Assembly (NCBI RefSeq): GCF_014855495.1
Contig: NZ_JACYFJ010000002.1
Location: 806,001 to 870,000 of the forward strand
Source of the DNA: Euzebyella saccharophila
Lineage (GTDB): Bacteria; Bacteroidota; Bacteroidia; Flavobacteriales; Flavobacteriaceae
DNA length: 64,000 nt
Direction of reading: 5' to 3'
Position numbers and translations under genes: made by a program. How positions within the stretch are numbered: position 1 is the first letter of the stretch; each line of letters starts with the position of its first letter. Below, piece after piece: positions 19,091 through 28,562 of this stretch. The notes under the pieces are model-generated. The model was given only the letters and a program-made list of their open reading frames with translations. It did not search any database and was not told where the DNA came from.

Positions 19091-21828
19091 TTCTTTACAA
19101 TTTTCGTTTGTTTTTTAAACTTGCCTCCCGTAAGTACCGAAAAATACACCCCAGCACTCAAATGACCCAAATCAAGTTCTTGATATCGCTTTAAATCTGT
19201 TTGACTTTTATGAACCACGTTTCCGGTAATAGCTATAATTTGTACGTTGATATTCTTCTCTGGCCGATTAGAAAAGCCCAATGTCAACTTATCTGCAAAA
19301 GCGTTTGGATAGACCATAAAATCGTCTAAAACCATAAATGTTTCTTCATAAATTCCCTGGCAATCCTTGGCAGTCCTTACAACAACTTTGTTTTCGCCAC
19401 TTTGTAAGTGGATTTTTAAATTGGCATCACTTGTTTCTATTATCTTGGAGTTGTGTGTAACTACATACTTTTGACCGCCGTGCATGTTTAATTTAAGTTG
19501 GTCATTGACGGTATTTACTTCAGCATTTACAGAAAGTTGTTCTGGGTCTTCTAAAACCACCGTAAAACACTGTTCGTAACTGGAATCAACATCTGTAGTT
19601 ATACAAACGGTGTATGTGCCCGCTGACAAATCATTGAAACTGGTTTCTGAAGTAAAATTTAGACTGACATTGGTTTCTTTGAGACTAGCTGTAAAATAGG
19701 TATTAGTTTCAATAGAGGTAAAAGCAATTACCCCATCTTTGTTAGTAGCACAGCTACTGCCAATGGATTTTATCTCAAAATTATCTGCAGGCAATGTAAA
19801 GACGACACATCCGGTAGTATTCACTGTTTCACCCAAAGGTGTATCCGGACATTGATCTTCTTCATTTTTTACCCCATCGCCGTCCGTATCGTTGGGATCA
19901 AGTTTTACACAGTCTTCTCCCGGTAAACCGTAGCAGCCTATGCCAGATGGCCCGAATTTTGGATTCCAGGATATACCTGCGGTCCAATACGCACCTCCAA
20001 ACTCGTAAGCGCCAACATCCGGCTTGTCACCTGAAAATCCCTCTGTTATTCCGGCAATTTCCCTTCCCTGGTCTATGGGGTTGCTACCAGGCTTTAAATA
20101 AAAGTCGCTTGCTTTAATATCATTAAAAACACTCGCATTTACCACCAGATTATTTTGTTTGTTGGATTGTGGCTCCCAATTGTCATCTTTCCCTAGATTG
20201 TTCCAAACCCGTACATTGCTAAAGGCTGTTCCTTCTTTGTGCCAAGCACCCATAACCTCAGAACCATTCCATAAGGTGTTGTTGAAAATATCAATATCGG
20301 TACCGTTCCAGTTGATTTGCAAATTGGTCCATTCCGTATTCCAGATAACATTGTGGTGTACCACAAAGCCTGCCGCATCATTATCCAAATACACCCCTGC
20401 GGCCTTATATTTTTTACCACTAGACGCAGTATCATGAAACCAATTATGGTGAATTTCTGTAGTATATTGGGCGCCCACGGTATAAAACAAGGCGCAGTCA
20501 TCCGCTACCAAATTGCTTTGCGAAACGTCATTAAAGGCAAATTCATTATTGGTTCCGTTATATTGAATGGCATCCCTACCACCCCTAAGGACCGTATTAT
20601 TTTTGATTAGGCTGTTGTTGATTCCCCTAACCACTAACGGACCATCATATAATCCATAGAAATTAAAGTCGTGGATGTAGTTATCCAATATTTGATGATT
20701 GTTGCCGCGAACCACCAATCCTGCGGAGGAATTAAAAGCTATTTCGCACTTTTCAATTCTGTTGTTAGAACCCTGCAGTGTTATATTAGCCTTATTGGAA
20801 CGTGAGCTATTCGTGATAGCTTGTGTATGGTCCCCATATAAGGAAGTTACCCCGTAAAGTATATTATTGGTGGTTTTACTATTAGCGTTCGTTCCCCACC
20901 ATGTACTACTGTCCTCCATGTTTATGGTCCCACCAAATACGGCAATATTTCGTATTTCTATGTATGATTTATCTTTTAAGTTGATGGTCTCCAGGCGTCT
21001 GCGCATTTGAACAGAACCATCAGCCGGGGCAGTACCATTTGGTAGTTGCACATAGAGCGTGCTTGATGTTTCATCAAAAAACCATTCATTTTGATAGTCC
21101 AATGCCCCTTTTACGCCTTCTAGATAAAAATCACCCAAATCCGCAGGGGCATGGAAAGTTCGTACCCAATTTTCATTTTGGTTTGTAGTTAAATCAAAAT
21201 TAACCCTGCCAGCTGAACTACTTGTTATTTCCCTTTTCCAAGCCAACCAACCACTACCAGGTTTGTCACCGTAGAACCAAACTGCCCCACCTGTCCAATC
21301 GATACCGGGTATAGAGGCTTCTAAAAGGAAGGCATCGTTAACTACTTCGCCGCCGCTACCCCCAGTATTTCTTATGCTTCCCAGAGCAAAGGGGTCGGTA
21401 TTAGTTTTATTGGGCCATCGGGCAAAATCCAAGGCAGTTTCTTGGTGCGTCACAAAATTCTGCTGGCCCAAAGAGGAAAACGGAATGGTCTTCTTGTAGA
21501 TGGCGCCTCCTTCTTGGGTGAAACCACTAAGTGCTTCCATAGCCGAAATAATGACGCGTTCTCCGGGAAATGACTGAAAAATTATCGGTTGGCCGGCACT
21601 TCCAGAATGTAAAGGTGCCAAAGTTTCTTCATAGGTACCCTCCCTAATAAAAACGACATCACCCGCAACAGCTACACTTGCAGCTTTATTTAAGGTTAGA
21701 TAAGGATTTTCCAAGGAGCCATCATTGGTATCGTCTCCATTCTTAGCCACATAAATATCCTTGGCAAAAATATTACAAGAGATAGTCATTAGGGCCAAGA
21801 CCCAAAAACAAGTTGATTTCAATAACAT
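19087..21828 (-). CDS. Secreted right-handed beta-helix protein with T9SS C-terminal domain
   Basis: About 913 aa from the ATG at 21828; the frame opens slightly earlier at a TTG that is not a convincing start. Signal peptide STCFWVLALMTISCNIFA. The N-terminal part (KNGDDTNDGSLENPYLTLNK) and the following long parallel beta-helix, with many N-rich coils such as NNTVLRGGRDAIQYNG, resemble pectate-lyase-like and alginate-lyase-like folds. A calcium-binding thrombospondin type-3-like segment (DPNDTDGDGVKNEEDQCPD) follows. The final 75 residues (VYPNAFADKLTLGF to the end) are a type A T9SS sorting domain, so it is exported to the cell surface or medium. Substrate class is not identifiable; a polysaccharide lyase or epimerase is plausible. 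Confidence 0.85.
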   Translation of the reverse strand: MLLKSTCFWVLALMTISCNIFAKDIYVAKNGDDTNDGSLENPYLTLNKAASVAVAGDVVFIREGTYEETLAPLHSGSAGQPIIFQSFPGERVIISAMEALSGFTQEGGAIYKKTIPFSSLGQQNFVTHQETALDFARWPNKTNTDPFALGSIRNTGGSGGEVVNDAFLLEASIPGIDWTGGAVWFYGDKPGSGWLAWKREITSSSAGRVNFDLTTNQNENWVRTFHAPADLGDFYLEGVKGALDYQNEWFFDETSSTLYVQLPNGTAPADGSVQMRRRLETINLKDKSYIEIRNIAVFGGTINMEDSSTWWGTNANSKTTNNILYGVTSLYGDHTQAITNSSRSNKANITLQGSNNRIEKCEIAFNSSAGLVVRGNNHQILDNYIHDFNFYGLYDGPLVVRGINNSLIKNNTVLRGGRDAIQYNGTNNEFAFNDVSQSNLVADDCALFYTVGAQYTTEIHHNWFHDTASSGKKYKAAGVYLDNDAAGFVVHHNVIWNTEWTNLQINWNGTDIDIFNNTLWNGSEVMGAWHKEGTAFSNVRVWNNLGKDDNWEPQSNKQNNLVVNASVFNDIKASDFYLKPGSNPIDQGREIAGITEGFSGDKPDVGAYEFGGAYWTAGISWNPKFGPSGIGCYGLPGEDCVKLDPNDTDGDGVKNEEDQCPDTPLGETVNTTGCVVFTLPADNFEIKSIGSSCATNKDGVIAFTSIETNTYFTASLKETNVSLNFTSETSFNDLSAGTYTVCITTDVDSSYEQCFTVVLEDPEQLSVNAEVNTVNDQLKLNMHGGQKYVVTHNSKIIETSDANLKIHLQSGENKVVVRTAKDCQGIYEETFMVLDDFMVYPNAFADKLTLGFSNRPEKNINVQIIAITGNVVHKSQTDLKRYQELDLGHLSAGVYFSVLTGGKFKKQTKIVKK

Positions 21829-21830
21829 AA

Positions 21831-21872
21831 GTTTCGGTTTAAGCAAGTACGTTAAGTTTACCGAACCGAAAC
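21831..21872 (-). repeat. 9-bp inverted repeat in the leader of the beta-helix gene
   Basis: GTTTCGGTT (21831-21839) and AACCGAAAC (21864-21872) are perfect inverted copies 24 bp apart, directly upstream of the ATG at 21828. In the transcript this would be a hairpin at the start codon; as DNA it could be an operator. Confidence 0.5.
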
Positions 21873-22125
21873 TAGTGCTATTCTTTTCTAAGCGCTATGG
21901 CATATGATTTTTTAGCTACCTGAAATGATTTTATCCCACCAAAGGCAGAAAAGGTGGTTCGCCAATGATTAATGGCTATATCTGTGAAATAAAATGTGAG
22001 TCCTTAAAATTTAATTAAAAAAGAATCCTTTTAAAATAAAAATTAAGGTAAGGTTATACGATAATCATTTTCGAAAGAAGATAGAGAGAAATATTCTTTT
22101 CTTACGAGTATAGACAATTTAATTA
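21873..22125. other. Non-coding interval upstream of the beta-helix operon
   Basis: AT-rich DNA without a convincing ORF. On the minus strand TAGTTTCG (one mismatch to TAnnTTTG) overlaps the right arm of the inverted repeat and could be the -7 box of the beta-helix gene. Nothing else was recognised. Confidence 0.4.
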
Positions 22126-22154
22126 AAAAAAATCCAGTCCTCGACTGGATTTTC
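22126..22154 (-). terminator. Terminator of the periplasmic GH13 gene
   Basis: The perfect stem AATCCAGTC / GACTGGATT has a 3-nt loop and a run of eight T on the minus strand, 48 bp after the stop of the gene at 22202. Confidence 0.88.
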
Positions 22155-22201
22155 ACTCTAAATCAACTAACCCTGTTTATAAACAAACAGCTGTTACCCT
22201 T

Positions 22202-24040
22202 CTATTCTATCTCAATGATCATGGCTTTTTTAGCAGGAATGTCAATGGTATGGGCATTCTCAAAACCTTTGCCGGATAGTACATCTTTTCCATTTAAAGG
22301 ACCTTTTAATACTTCCTGATAATCAGCAACATCTAATTGTCTTGCTCTCGAATCTTTATTTAAAATTACCATCACCTTTTTCTGTTCATTGTATCTGAAA
22401 TAGACATAACTGTTATCTTTTGGCGCGAAATGGACAAGCTTCCCGTTGTGGATAACCTCAGCATTTTTTCGCCATTTAAACAGTTTGCTTAAATAGGCCT
22501 TTGTATCTTTTTGTTCGGCAGTTAAACCTTTCCCTGTAAAAGCATTTACCTTGTCTTTTACCCATCCGCCAGGATAATCCTTTCTAATAATACCGTGGTC
22601 TTCCGTACCCTTATTACCCATTAAAATCTCGGTTCCATAATAAATCTGAGGAATACCACGAATGGTTGCAATATAAGTCAATGCTAACTTTACCAACTCA
22701 GCATCTTCATTCAGCTGGGTGTAAATGCGGCTCATATCATGATTATCCGGAAAAACCACTAAGTTATTTGGGTCTGGATATAAGTAGTCTTGGCCCAATT
22801 CCTCATAAACTGCGTTCCAAGAGTTGGTATCATTCAAAGATTTTGTCAATGCATGTTGTACCGGAAAATCCATAACACTTTTTAATTCTGAAGTGTAACC
22901 ATTAGCATTCTCTTTTCCTTTTTGCCAATACGATACAATGGTGGGGCGTAGCACCCACTCTTCCCCTACGATATTGAAATTTGGATATTCTTTCATCACT
23001 GCGGCGGTCCAATCGCGCATAAAATACATATCTGGATACGGATAGGTATCCATACGAATACCGGCGATACCGGAGTATTCTATCCACCAAAGTGTATTCT
23101 GTATTAAATACTTGGCCATAGATGTATTACGCTGATTTAAATCGGGCATAGTAGGCACAAACCAGCCATCAAAAAATTCTCTGGTATCTTTTTTAGTGGC
23201 ATAGGGGTCTAAAACCACAGTTTTTTTATGATTGGTTTGGGTGTAGGTGTCCCATTGATTGATCCAATCTTCCGATGGTAAATCTTTCATCCACCAATGT
23301 TCCAATCCACAATGGTTGGCAATCATATCCATAATTACCTTCATTCCCTTTTTAGAAGCTTTCTCTACCATCTCTTTATAAGACGCATTGCTTCCGTAAC
23401 GCGGGTCTACTTTATAGAAATCAGTAATGGCATAGCCATGATAGCTGTAATTTGGCATGTTGTTTTCGAGAATAGGATTGGTCCAAATAGCGGTAAAACC
23501 CATATCCTTAATCGCATCCAAACTATTTACAATACCCTGCACATCCCCGCCATGCCTGCCACCTTTATCTTTTCGGTTGGGTTGTTCTGACATTCTTTCA
23601 ATGGCATCATTACTAGGGTCTCCATTAACATAACGGTCTGGTGTTATTAAATAAATAGCATCAGATGTATTAAAACCTTCTATATTTTTACGATTGTTTT
23701 CCCGGGCTTTCAACTCATAGGATTGAACGAATTCAGAAGTGCCATTTTTCCGGAAGTCCAATTGCAAATTTCCCGGTTGGGCCTTTTCACCAATTGCAAT
23801 GGTCACAAATAAATAATTGGGGTTGGCTACTTTTTTAAGGCTTTGTAATTGTACGTTTTTATAAGTCTTTAAAGCGACATCATAAGATGCTATAGACTTA
23901 CCATAAACCAACAATTCTATCGTATTGTATTCCATACCCACCCACCAATTGGGCGGTTCTACTCGTTCTATGGAATTTTGGGCGGTAAGGTGCGTACAGA
24001 AAAACACCAATGGCAATAACAGGGTGGACGTAACTTTCAT
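22202..24040 (-). CDS. susA: Periplasmic GH13 neopullulanase/cyclomaltodextrinase (SusA-like)
   Basis: 612 aa with signal peptide (LLLPLVFFCTHLTAQ). Residues about 22-110 form the N-terminal beta domain of cyclomaltodextrinases. The GH13 barrel follows, with DMIANHCG (conserved region I), GIRMDTYPYPD with Asp331 as nucleophile, VGEEW with Glu360 as acid/base, and FPDNHD with Asp435. A C-terminal beta domain ends the protein. SusA-type enzymes cut imported maltooligosaccharides in the periplasm to glucose and maltose. It is transcribed alone: a terminator follows, and its promoter shares two sequence blocks with that of susC. The AraC-type regulator gene lies immediately upstream on the same strand. 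Confidence 0.92.
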   Translation of the reverse strand: MKVTSTLLLPLVFFCTHLTAQNSIERVEPPNWWVGMEYNTIELLVYGKSIASYDVALKTYKNVQLQSLKKVANPNYLFVTIAIGEKAQPGNLQLDFRKNGTSEFVQSYELKARENNRKNIEGFNTSDAIYLITPDRYVNGDPSNDAIERMSEQPNRKDKGGRHGGDVQGIVNSLDAIKDMGFTAIWTNPILENNMPNYSYHGYAITDFYKVDPRYGSNASYKEMVEKASKKGMKVIMDMIANHCGLEHWWMKDLPSEDWINQWDTYTQTNHKKTVVLDPYATKKDTREFFDGWFVPTMPDLNQRNTSMAKYLIQNTLWWIEYSGIAGIRMDTYPYPDMYFMRDWTAAVMKEYPNFNIVGEEWVLRPTIVSYWQKGKENANGYTSELKSVMDFPVQHALTKSLNDTNSWNAVYEELGQDYLYPDPNNLVVFPDNHDMSRIYTQLNEDAELVKLALTYIATIRGIPQIYYGTEILMGNKGTEDHGIIRKDYPGGWVKDKVNAFTGKGLTAEQKDTKAYLSKLFKWRKNAEVIHNGKLVHFAPKDNSYVYFRYNEQKKVMVILNKDSRARQLDVADYQEVLKGPLNGKDVLSGKGFENAHTIDIPAKKAMIIEIE

Positions 24041-24068
24041 TTTAGTATTTCAATTTAAGTTGAGATAG

Positions 24069-24145
24069 CTAAACTACTGAGAACCTGACGTGCTATCGAC
24101 TTAAATTATAAAATGGGCGGTCTTACGCATAAAATGACACCTTTT
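24069..24145 (-). promoter_or_regulatory. Activator-type promoter of susA, shared architecture with susC
   Basis: Plus-strand order: AAACTACT (24071-24078), 26 bp, ATTATAAAATG (24105-24115), 19 bp, TGACACCTTTT (24135-24145). On the coding strand AGTAGTTTAG holds a TAGTTTAG -7-like box at 24076-24069. CATTTTAT occurs twice with a 21-bp period, which suits direct-repeat binding by an AraC-type protein. The same two blocks and the same 26-bp spacing occur before susC. Confidence 0.7.
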
Positions 24146-24155
24146 AAAAGTACAT

Positions 24156-26084
24156 CTAGGAGGATGCTTGCTCCAAATCATTAAAATATTCGCGGGGCGA
24201 CTTGTTCGTAACCTTTTTAAAAGAGCGGTTAAAGGAGGATTTAGAATTAAAACCTACGGCCAAAGCGATGGCTAAAAAAGTTTGGTTCTTATATTTTTCA
24301 TCTTGCGCTCTCTCTATAAAATCTTCAATTCTGTAGTGATTGACAAAATCCCTAAAATTTTTATTGAAACCGGAATTTATGGTTCGGGAAAGCGTGTGAA
24401 CATTTGAATTCATCCGGTCTGCCAAATCTGGTAAACTTAATTCCGGATTCAAATAGACCTGATCTTCGGTCATAATTTTATGCAATGCTTGCTTTAGCTC
24501 CTCAAGCTCTTCAGATTCCATCTGTGGTTTTTCAGCTTCGGGTGCTTCCTCTTCTTCTTGCTCTGCCATCCTAAAAATCTGTGGTTGTTTGATAGCGAAA
24601 TACCCCAAAAAGAACACCACTACTGAGAAAACTATCCAAATACCATCAATCAAGAAATTGGTAAGAGTATTGACCGGTTGCTCCGTAAAAGTTCCATACA
24701 CATCCACAAGAATAATGACCGTCCATAATACCAGGCAAATCCCTAAAATGATCAGAATTGCATTGAGGTACCTAATGTTCTGGTCTGTAGAATAGGTATG
24801 CTCAATATTTTTAAAATAGTTTCTGATAATTCCCCTAATTCGAAACCAATACCAAACATTGAACACCAATGCCAGAACAACGATTACCTCATATACGGAA
24901 TAGGGAGGAGAATCCATAGACTGAAATAAATTCTGCTCTATGAAGGTATGTGTAGGTTTAAAAAAGAAACTAACATAAATTATGCATTGCAGCAAAAAGG
25001 GTATATAATGTGGCCAATAGTCCCAAATTGCTTTTTTTGCGTGATGTAATAATCGTTTGATATAAATAAGCAGTGTTGGCCCATATAGGAAGAAAACCAA
25101 ATCGGTCAACAAGGATAGTTTTGGATAGTTGGTATAAATAACCCGGTCATAAATTACCACCCTAGCAATGAGCGTAAAGGAAATTACAAAGATAAGCACA
25201 CTCAGTGCCTGATTGGCCCATTTGTTATTGTTTTGATTAGAATTAATGATAAAAATGAGGAAAAAACCCTGAAGTGCGGTCAAAACCAATAGTAAGGTAT
25301 AAGGATTGAATATACCATACGATTGGTCCTCCCAGTAAGAAATGGTGTCCTCAACCACCTGATTAGGATTGACCTCAGAGAGTTCAATAATTCTATTGGG
25401 TCTCGGTCTACCATAACTATTTCCTTCTACGGTGGACCAATTTCCTCTCGTAAACTTATACTCTAACCGCTCGTCGTATACGGGAATTACAATCTCATAA
25501 TTACCATTCCCCACCGGTTTTAATTTATAACGTTCATCACCGGGCACCCAACCATTAAAATTACCACAAATGTAAAGGGATGTATTCGGGGGCGTATTTA
25601 GAGGAATGTCTACCACTTCTATGGTCAGCCATTTTTTTTCTGCGGCTGTATTCAATTTATCCGTCCACCCGGCTACTTGCAGAGTTTCGGTCTGTGGTCC
25701 TATTTGATTAAAGGAAAGTTTTCTGACTTTTAGAGGCTGTCCATCTTTTTGTACCTCCACAGTTTCCCAGCTGCCCCTAGTAATTTTATAGGAAATCCAA
25801 GAATTCAAGAACTGCTTATTCGAAAGCTTATATGTTCCATCCGCTTGCCTTTTAAAAGCATAGTTTTTATCTGAAGGATTCCAATTATTAAAAGAACCTG
25901 TGAGGTATAGCGTATCATTGACGCTTGTTTCGGGCGGTACGTAATCCACCTCAAAAGTAGTCTGAGCATCTAATTTGGACACACCCATCAGGAAAATGGC
26001 GACCAAAAACATAGCTCTCGAAAACTTAAAGAAGATTTCAAGACCTACCATACTACCTTTATTAGGCATACTTTTAGCGTCCAT
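24156..26084 (-). CDS. Membrane-bound AraC-type regulator with two starch-binding-like sensor domains
   Basis: 642 aa. A hydrophobic signal or anchor lies at 22-40. Two CBM20/CBM48-like beta domains follow. The first (about 41-145) has LTGSFNNW and ITRGSWETVE; the second (about 150-240) has ICGNFNGW and FTRGNWSTVE. Residues about 260-500 hold roughly seven transmembrane helices, then an acidic linker, then an AraC/XylS helix-turn-helix domain at 545-640 (LPDLADRMNSNVHTLSRTIN, AIALAVGFNSKSSFNRSFKK). I infer that it senses alpha-glucan in the periplasm and activates the sus promoters from the membrane. It differs from Bacteroides two-component hybrids in lacking a kinase. It has its own promoter and lies between its presumed targets. 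Confidence 0.88.
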   Translation of the reverse strand: MDAKSMPNKGSMVGLEIFFKFSRAMFLVAIFLMGVSKLDAQTTFEVDYVPPETSVNDTLYLTGSFNNWNPSDKNYAFKRQADGTYKLSNKQFLNSWISYKITRGSWETVEVQKDGQPLKVRKLSFNQIGPQTETLQVAGWTDKLNTAAEKKWLTIEVVDIPLNTPPNTSLYICGNFNGWVPGDERYKLKPVGNGNYEIVIPVYDERLEYKFTRGNWSTVEGNSYGRPRPNRIIELSEVNPNQVVEDTISYWEDQSYGIFNPYTLLLVLTALQGFFLIFIINSNQNNNKWANQALSVLIFVISFTLIARVVIYDRVIYTNYPKLSLLTDLVFFLYGPTLLIYIKRLLHHAKKAIWDYWPHYIPFLLQCIIYVSFFFKPTHTFIEQNLFQSMDSPPYSVYEVIVVLALVFNVWYWFRIRGIIRNYFKNIEHTYSTDQNIRYLNAILIILGICLVLWTVIILVDVYGTFTEQPVNTLTNFLIDGIWIVFSVVVFFLGYFAIKQPQIFRMAEQEEEEAPEAEKPQMESEELEELKQALHKIMTEDQVYLNPELSLPDLADRMNSNVHTLSRTINSGFNKNFRDFVNHYRIEDFIERAQDEKYKNQTFLAIALAVGFNSKSSFNRSFKKVTNKSPREYFNDLEQASS

Positions 26085-26098
26085 TTTAATTTAAAAGA

Positions 26099-26139
26099 TG
26101 ATTCTGATTGTACGCTTGCAAAGCTACAAATTAGAATCA
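26099..26139 (-). promoter_or_regulatory. Promoter with overlapping dyad for the AraC-type regulator
   Basis: A perfect -7 box TAGCTTTG (minus strand, 26126-26119) lies inside an extended dyad: TGATTCT (26099-26105) and TTGTA (26108-26112) face TACAA (26125-26129) and AGAATCA (26133-26139). The dyad covers the core promoter, suggesting autoregulation or another repressor. Confidence 0.55.
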
Positions 26140-26196
26140 GTTTTATGCTCCGATCAGCCGAGCTTTCAACGGAATTTGGAGTAAAAAGGACGAAAC

Positions 26197-26230
26197 AAAA
26201 AAAGGGTTGCCATTACGGCAACCCCTTTCA
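26197..26230 (-). terminator. Terminator of the susCDE-amylase operon
   Basis: The stem AAAGGGTTGCC / GGCAACCCCTTT (one bulged base) is followed on the minus strand by seven T. It lies about 35 bp after the amylase stop and separates the operon from the regulator gene. Confidence 0.88.
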
Positions 26231-26265
26231 AATAAAACTAATAAACAACCAACTATCTTCTATTT

Positions 26266-28551
26266 TTAGTTCTGAACGATATTAAAGGTATCTGCTTTAA
26301 GGTTTAAAGTAATGGTGTAATTACCCGCTGCAGCAACAGCAATATTAGCTCCATCTTGCTCTACGCTACCATCCGCATCGTTATCTCCTAAATTAACAGC
26401 CCAATCATCATTAAATCTAAACTTCATTTCACCAGCCACTAAATCCAAGATTATGGTCCAAACTTGGTTTGCAGCATCATATGTCATGTTGGTATCGACA
26501 TCCCATCCGCTAGGAGTAGCACTACCTATAACCCCCCAATTACCAAGGGTAAATGAATTGTTTGCCACATCTAAATCTATTTGATAACTACCTGCGGTTA
26601 CGGCAATATTGTCACCCCCATTATCCAGCACACCATCTGCGCCAGTATCTCCAAGGTTTACATCCCAACCGTTGTTGGCCCGGAATTTTAATTCGCCATC
26701 TGTAAGTGTGGTCGTTACCGTCCAAACATTTCTATCAAAATCATAAGACATATCCGTATCTGGGTCGTCCCAACCGTTGGGCGTAGCACTACCTATAATT
26801 GCCCAAGTGTTGGCAGACCAAGTATTATTGGCCAAATCCACATTGATTTCATAATCTTGAGGGCCTGCTAAAACAATGTTGTTACCAGGTGAAGCTAAAA
26901 CACCCGTTGTGCCATCTCCTTCATCCGCGTAAATACCATTATCCCAATTAGGAGCATCTGTAAACTTAAATTCGTTATTAGCTTCTGTAAAACGTACGTG
27001 ACCGCTAAATGTACCCGCCAAGTTTGGTAATTCTACCGCATTTAAGGCAGGAGCCGATGATGGGTCCCATCCTTGGTAACCTCCGGGCACATATAATACC
27101 TCTGGGAATGCCAATTGCTCGTCTTCTGTAGCTGCCCAAATAGCAAAACCATTGGCAGGTGCTTTTAAAGTAACCAAACCACTAGCATCCGATTGCTCAA
27201 AAATTAAATATTCTTCTGTGTAATCTTTAATATTATCGTTAGTCCAATGCGTTTGTATTTCTCTGGATACTTCTTCTCCACTTAAGTTAATGTACAATAC
27301 CAAACCAGGCTTTTCTGCATCGCCACCACGGGTAGCCACAAACTCTTGATTAGAAACATGATTCACCGTCCAATCACCAGCGGCCAATTCTGAACGAATC
27401 TGAATCAACTGGTTAATTTTAGCTTTTTGCTCTTCCCCACTATCTTCGTAATGCGAATAAAACACACAAGGATATCCAGGAGCACTCATAATATATGCGT
27501 AAGCATGGGTTTCAAACGCATCCGGAAATTCGTTACCACCATCTCTTGCTTCGGTATCATGGTTACCCACAAAAGTTACTGCCTTATCCGGCATGGTAGA
27601 AATTAAGCTAGGTTTCACCAACTCGTTTAAATTACCATTTAAAAAGGCATTACGCATGTTAAAGAAGTTCGGAAAATCAAAGGCATTTGCACCAGATGCT
27701 TCTACCCATGGGCCAACTACACCTTCTACATTGCCATCAAAATTTTCCCCTACGCTATAACCACCAACAGTAGCTATCCAATCTTTTACAACATCTGGAG
27801 AAAAACCTTTTACAAAATCAAAACGCCAACCATCAATTTTCAACATATTCATGTAGTAGTTGGCTACAGATTCTTCGGATTGCCATAACCAATCGCGCAC
27901 ATAGTCATTCTTCAAATCCAAATCTGGGAAACCACCAAATCTACCTTCATCCTTCAAATTTTCGGCATTAGGCAAGTAGTTTAACCAAGTTCTATTGAAT
28001 AATCCAGAAGCGGGCTCAAACAAGGTATAGGTTTCAATTTGTCTAAACTCGTTGTATTCTAACTGTCCACCAGAATTGTGGTTTAGTACGATGTCTGCAA
28101 TAACCGCAATATTATTCTCATGTGCAGTGCCAATCATATTTTCCAATTCCGCACGATTACCAAAACGTGTTTCTACCGTTCCGTGCTGTTGAAAGTCACC
28201 AAAATCGAAGTAATCTGCAGGGTCATACCCCATAGAAAAACCACCACTTTGTCCTTTAGAAATTGGGGGAATCCAGATAGCATCTATACCATTAGCAGCC
28301 CAACTGTCTAGTTTAGACTCCACATTGTTCCACCATATTCCACCTTCGGTAACATCCCAATAAAAGGCTTGCATCATAACACCATTTCCCGGTACTAACG
28401 CGTCTGTTCTACCGGCGGCAGAACCAGAAGGTAAGTCTTCTGCGTCATTAGCCTCTTTTACTTTTAAGGGCGAAAAATCATCGTTAGTACAAGCTGCGAA
28501 CGCAAAGGTTAACGCAGCTAGACTTAGATTTATATATTTTTTGATTTGCAT
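26266..28551 (-). CDS. Outer-membrane GH13 alpha-amylase with SusE/F-type starch-binding repeats
   Basis: 761 aa lipoprotein (FAACT, Cys21). The GH13 barrel spans about residues 50-400 with DIVLNHN, GWRFDF with Asp245 as nucleophile, VGEN with Glu269 and GNHD with Asp332. After the beta C-domain come three modules of about 90 aa. The first (about 488-580) is divergent; the next two start at Trp583 and Trp672 and resemble those of the neighbouring SusE-like protein. It occupies the SusG position in the operon: a surface amylase that makes the first cuts in starch. Classical SusG instead carries an inserted CBM58. The gene lies 11 bp after the susE-like gene. Confidence 0.92.
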   Translation of the reverse strand: MQIKKYINLSLAALTFAFAACTNDDFSPLKVKEANDAEDLPSGSAAGRTDALVPGNGVMMQAFYWDVTEGGIWWNNVESKLDSWAANGIDAIWIPPISKGQSGGFSMGYDPADYFDFGDFQQHGTVETRFGNRAELENMIGTAHENNIAVIADIVLNHNSGGQLEYNEFRQIETYTLFEPASGLFNRTWLNYLPNAENLKDEGRFGGFPDLDLKNDYVRDWLWQSEESVANYYMNMLKIDGWRFDFVKGFSPDVVKDWIATVGGYSVGENFDGNVEGVVGPWVEASGANAFDFPNFFNMRNAFLNGNLNELVKPSLISTMPDKAVTFVGNHDTEARDGGNEFPDAFETHAYAYIMSAPGYPCVFYSHYEDSGEEQKAKINQLIQIRSELAAGDWTVNHVSNQEFVATRGGDAEKPGLVLYINLSGEEVSREIQTHWTNDNIKDYTEEYLIFEQSDASGLVTLKAPANGFAIWAATEDEQLAFPEVLYVPGGYQGWDPSSAPALNAVELPNLAGTFSGHVRFTEANNEFKFTDAPNWDNGIYADEGDGTTGVLASPGNNIVLAGPQDYEINVDLANNTWSANTWAIIGSATPNGWDDPDTDMSYDFDRNVWTVTTTLTDGELKFRANNGWDVNLGDTGADGVLDNGGDNIAVTAGSYQIDLDVANNSFTLGNWGVIGSATPSGWDVDTNMTYDAANQVWTIILDLVAGEMKFRFNDDWAVNLGDNDADGSVEQDGANIAVAAAGNYTITLNLKADTFNIVQN
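26275..26805 (-). repeat. Tandem SusE-type modules at the amylase C-terminus
   Basis: Two units of 89 codons begin with WAIIGSATPNGW (26805) and WGVIGSATPSGW (26538). Both share GE-K-FR-N, NLGD and DG motifs. They are homologous to the three units in the adjacent susE-like gene, so this pair of genes carries at least five related units. Confidence 0.85.
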
Positions 28552-28562
28552 AATTTCTTAAT

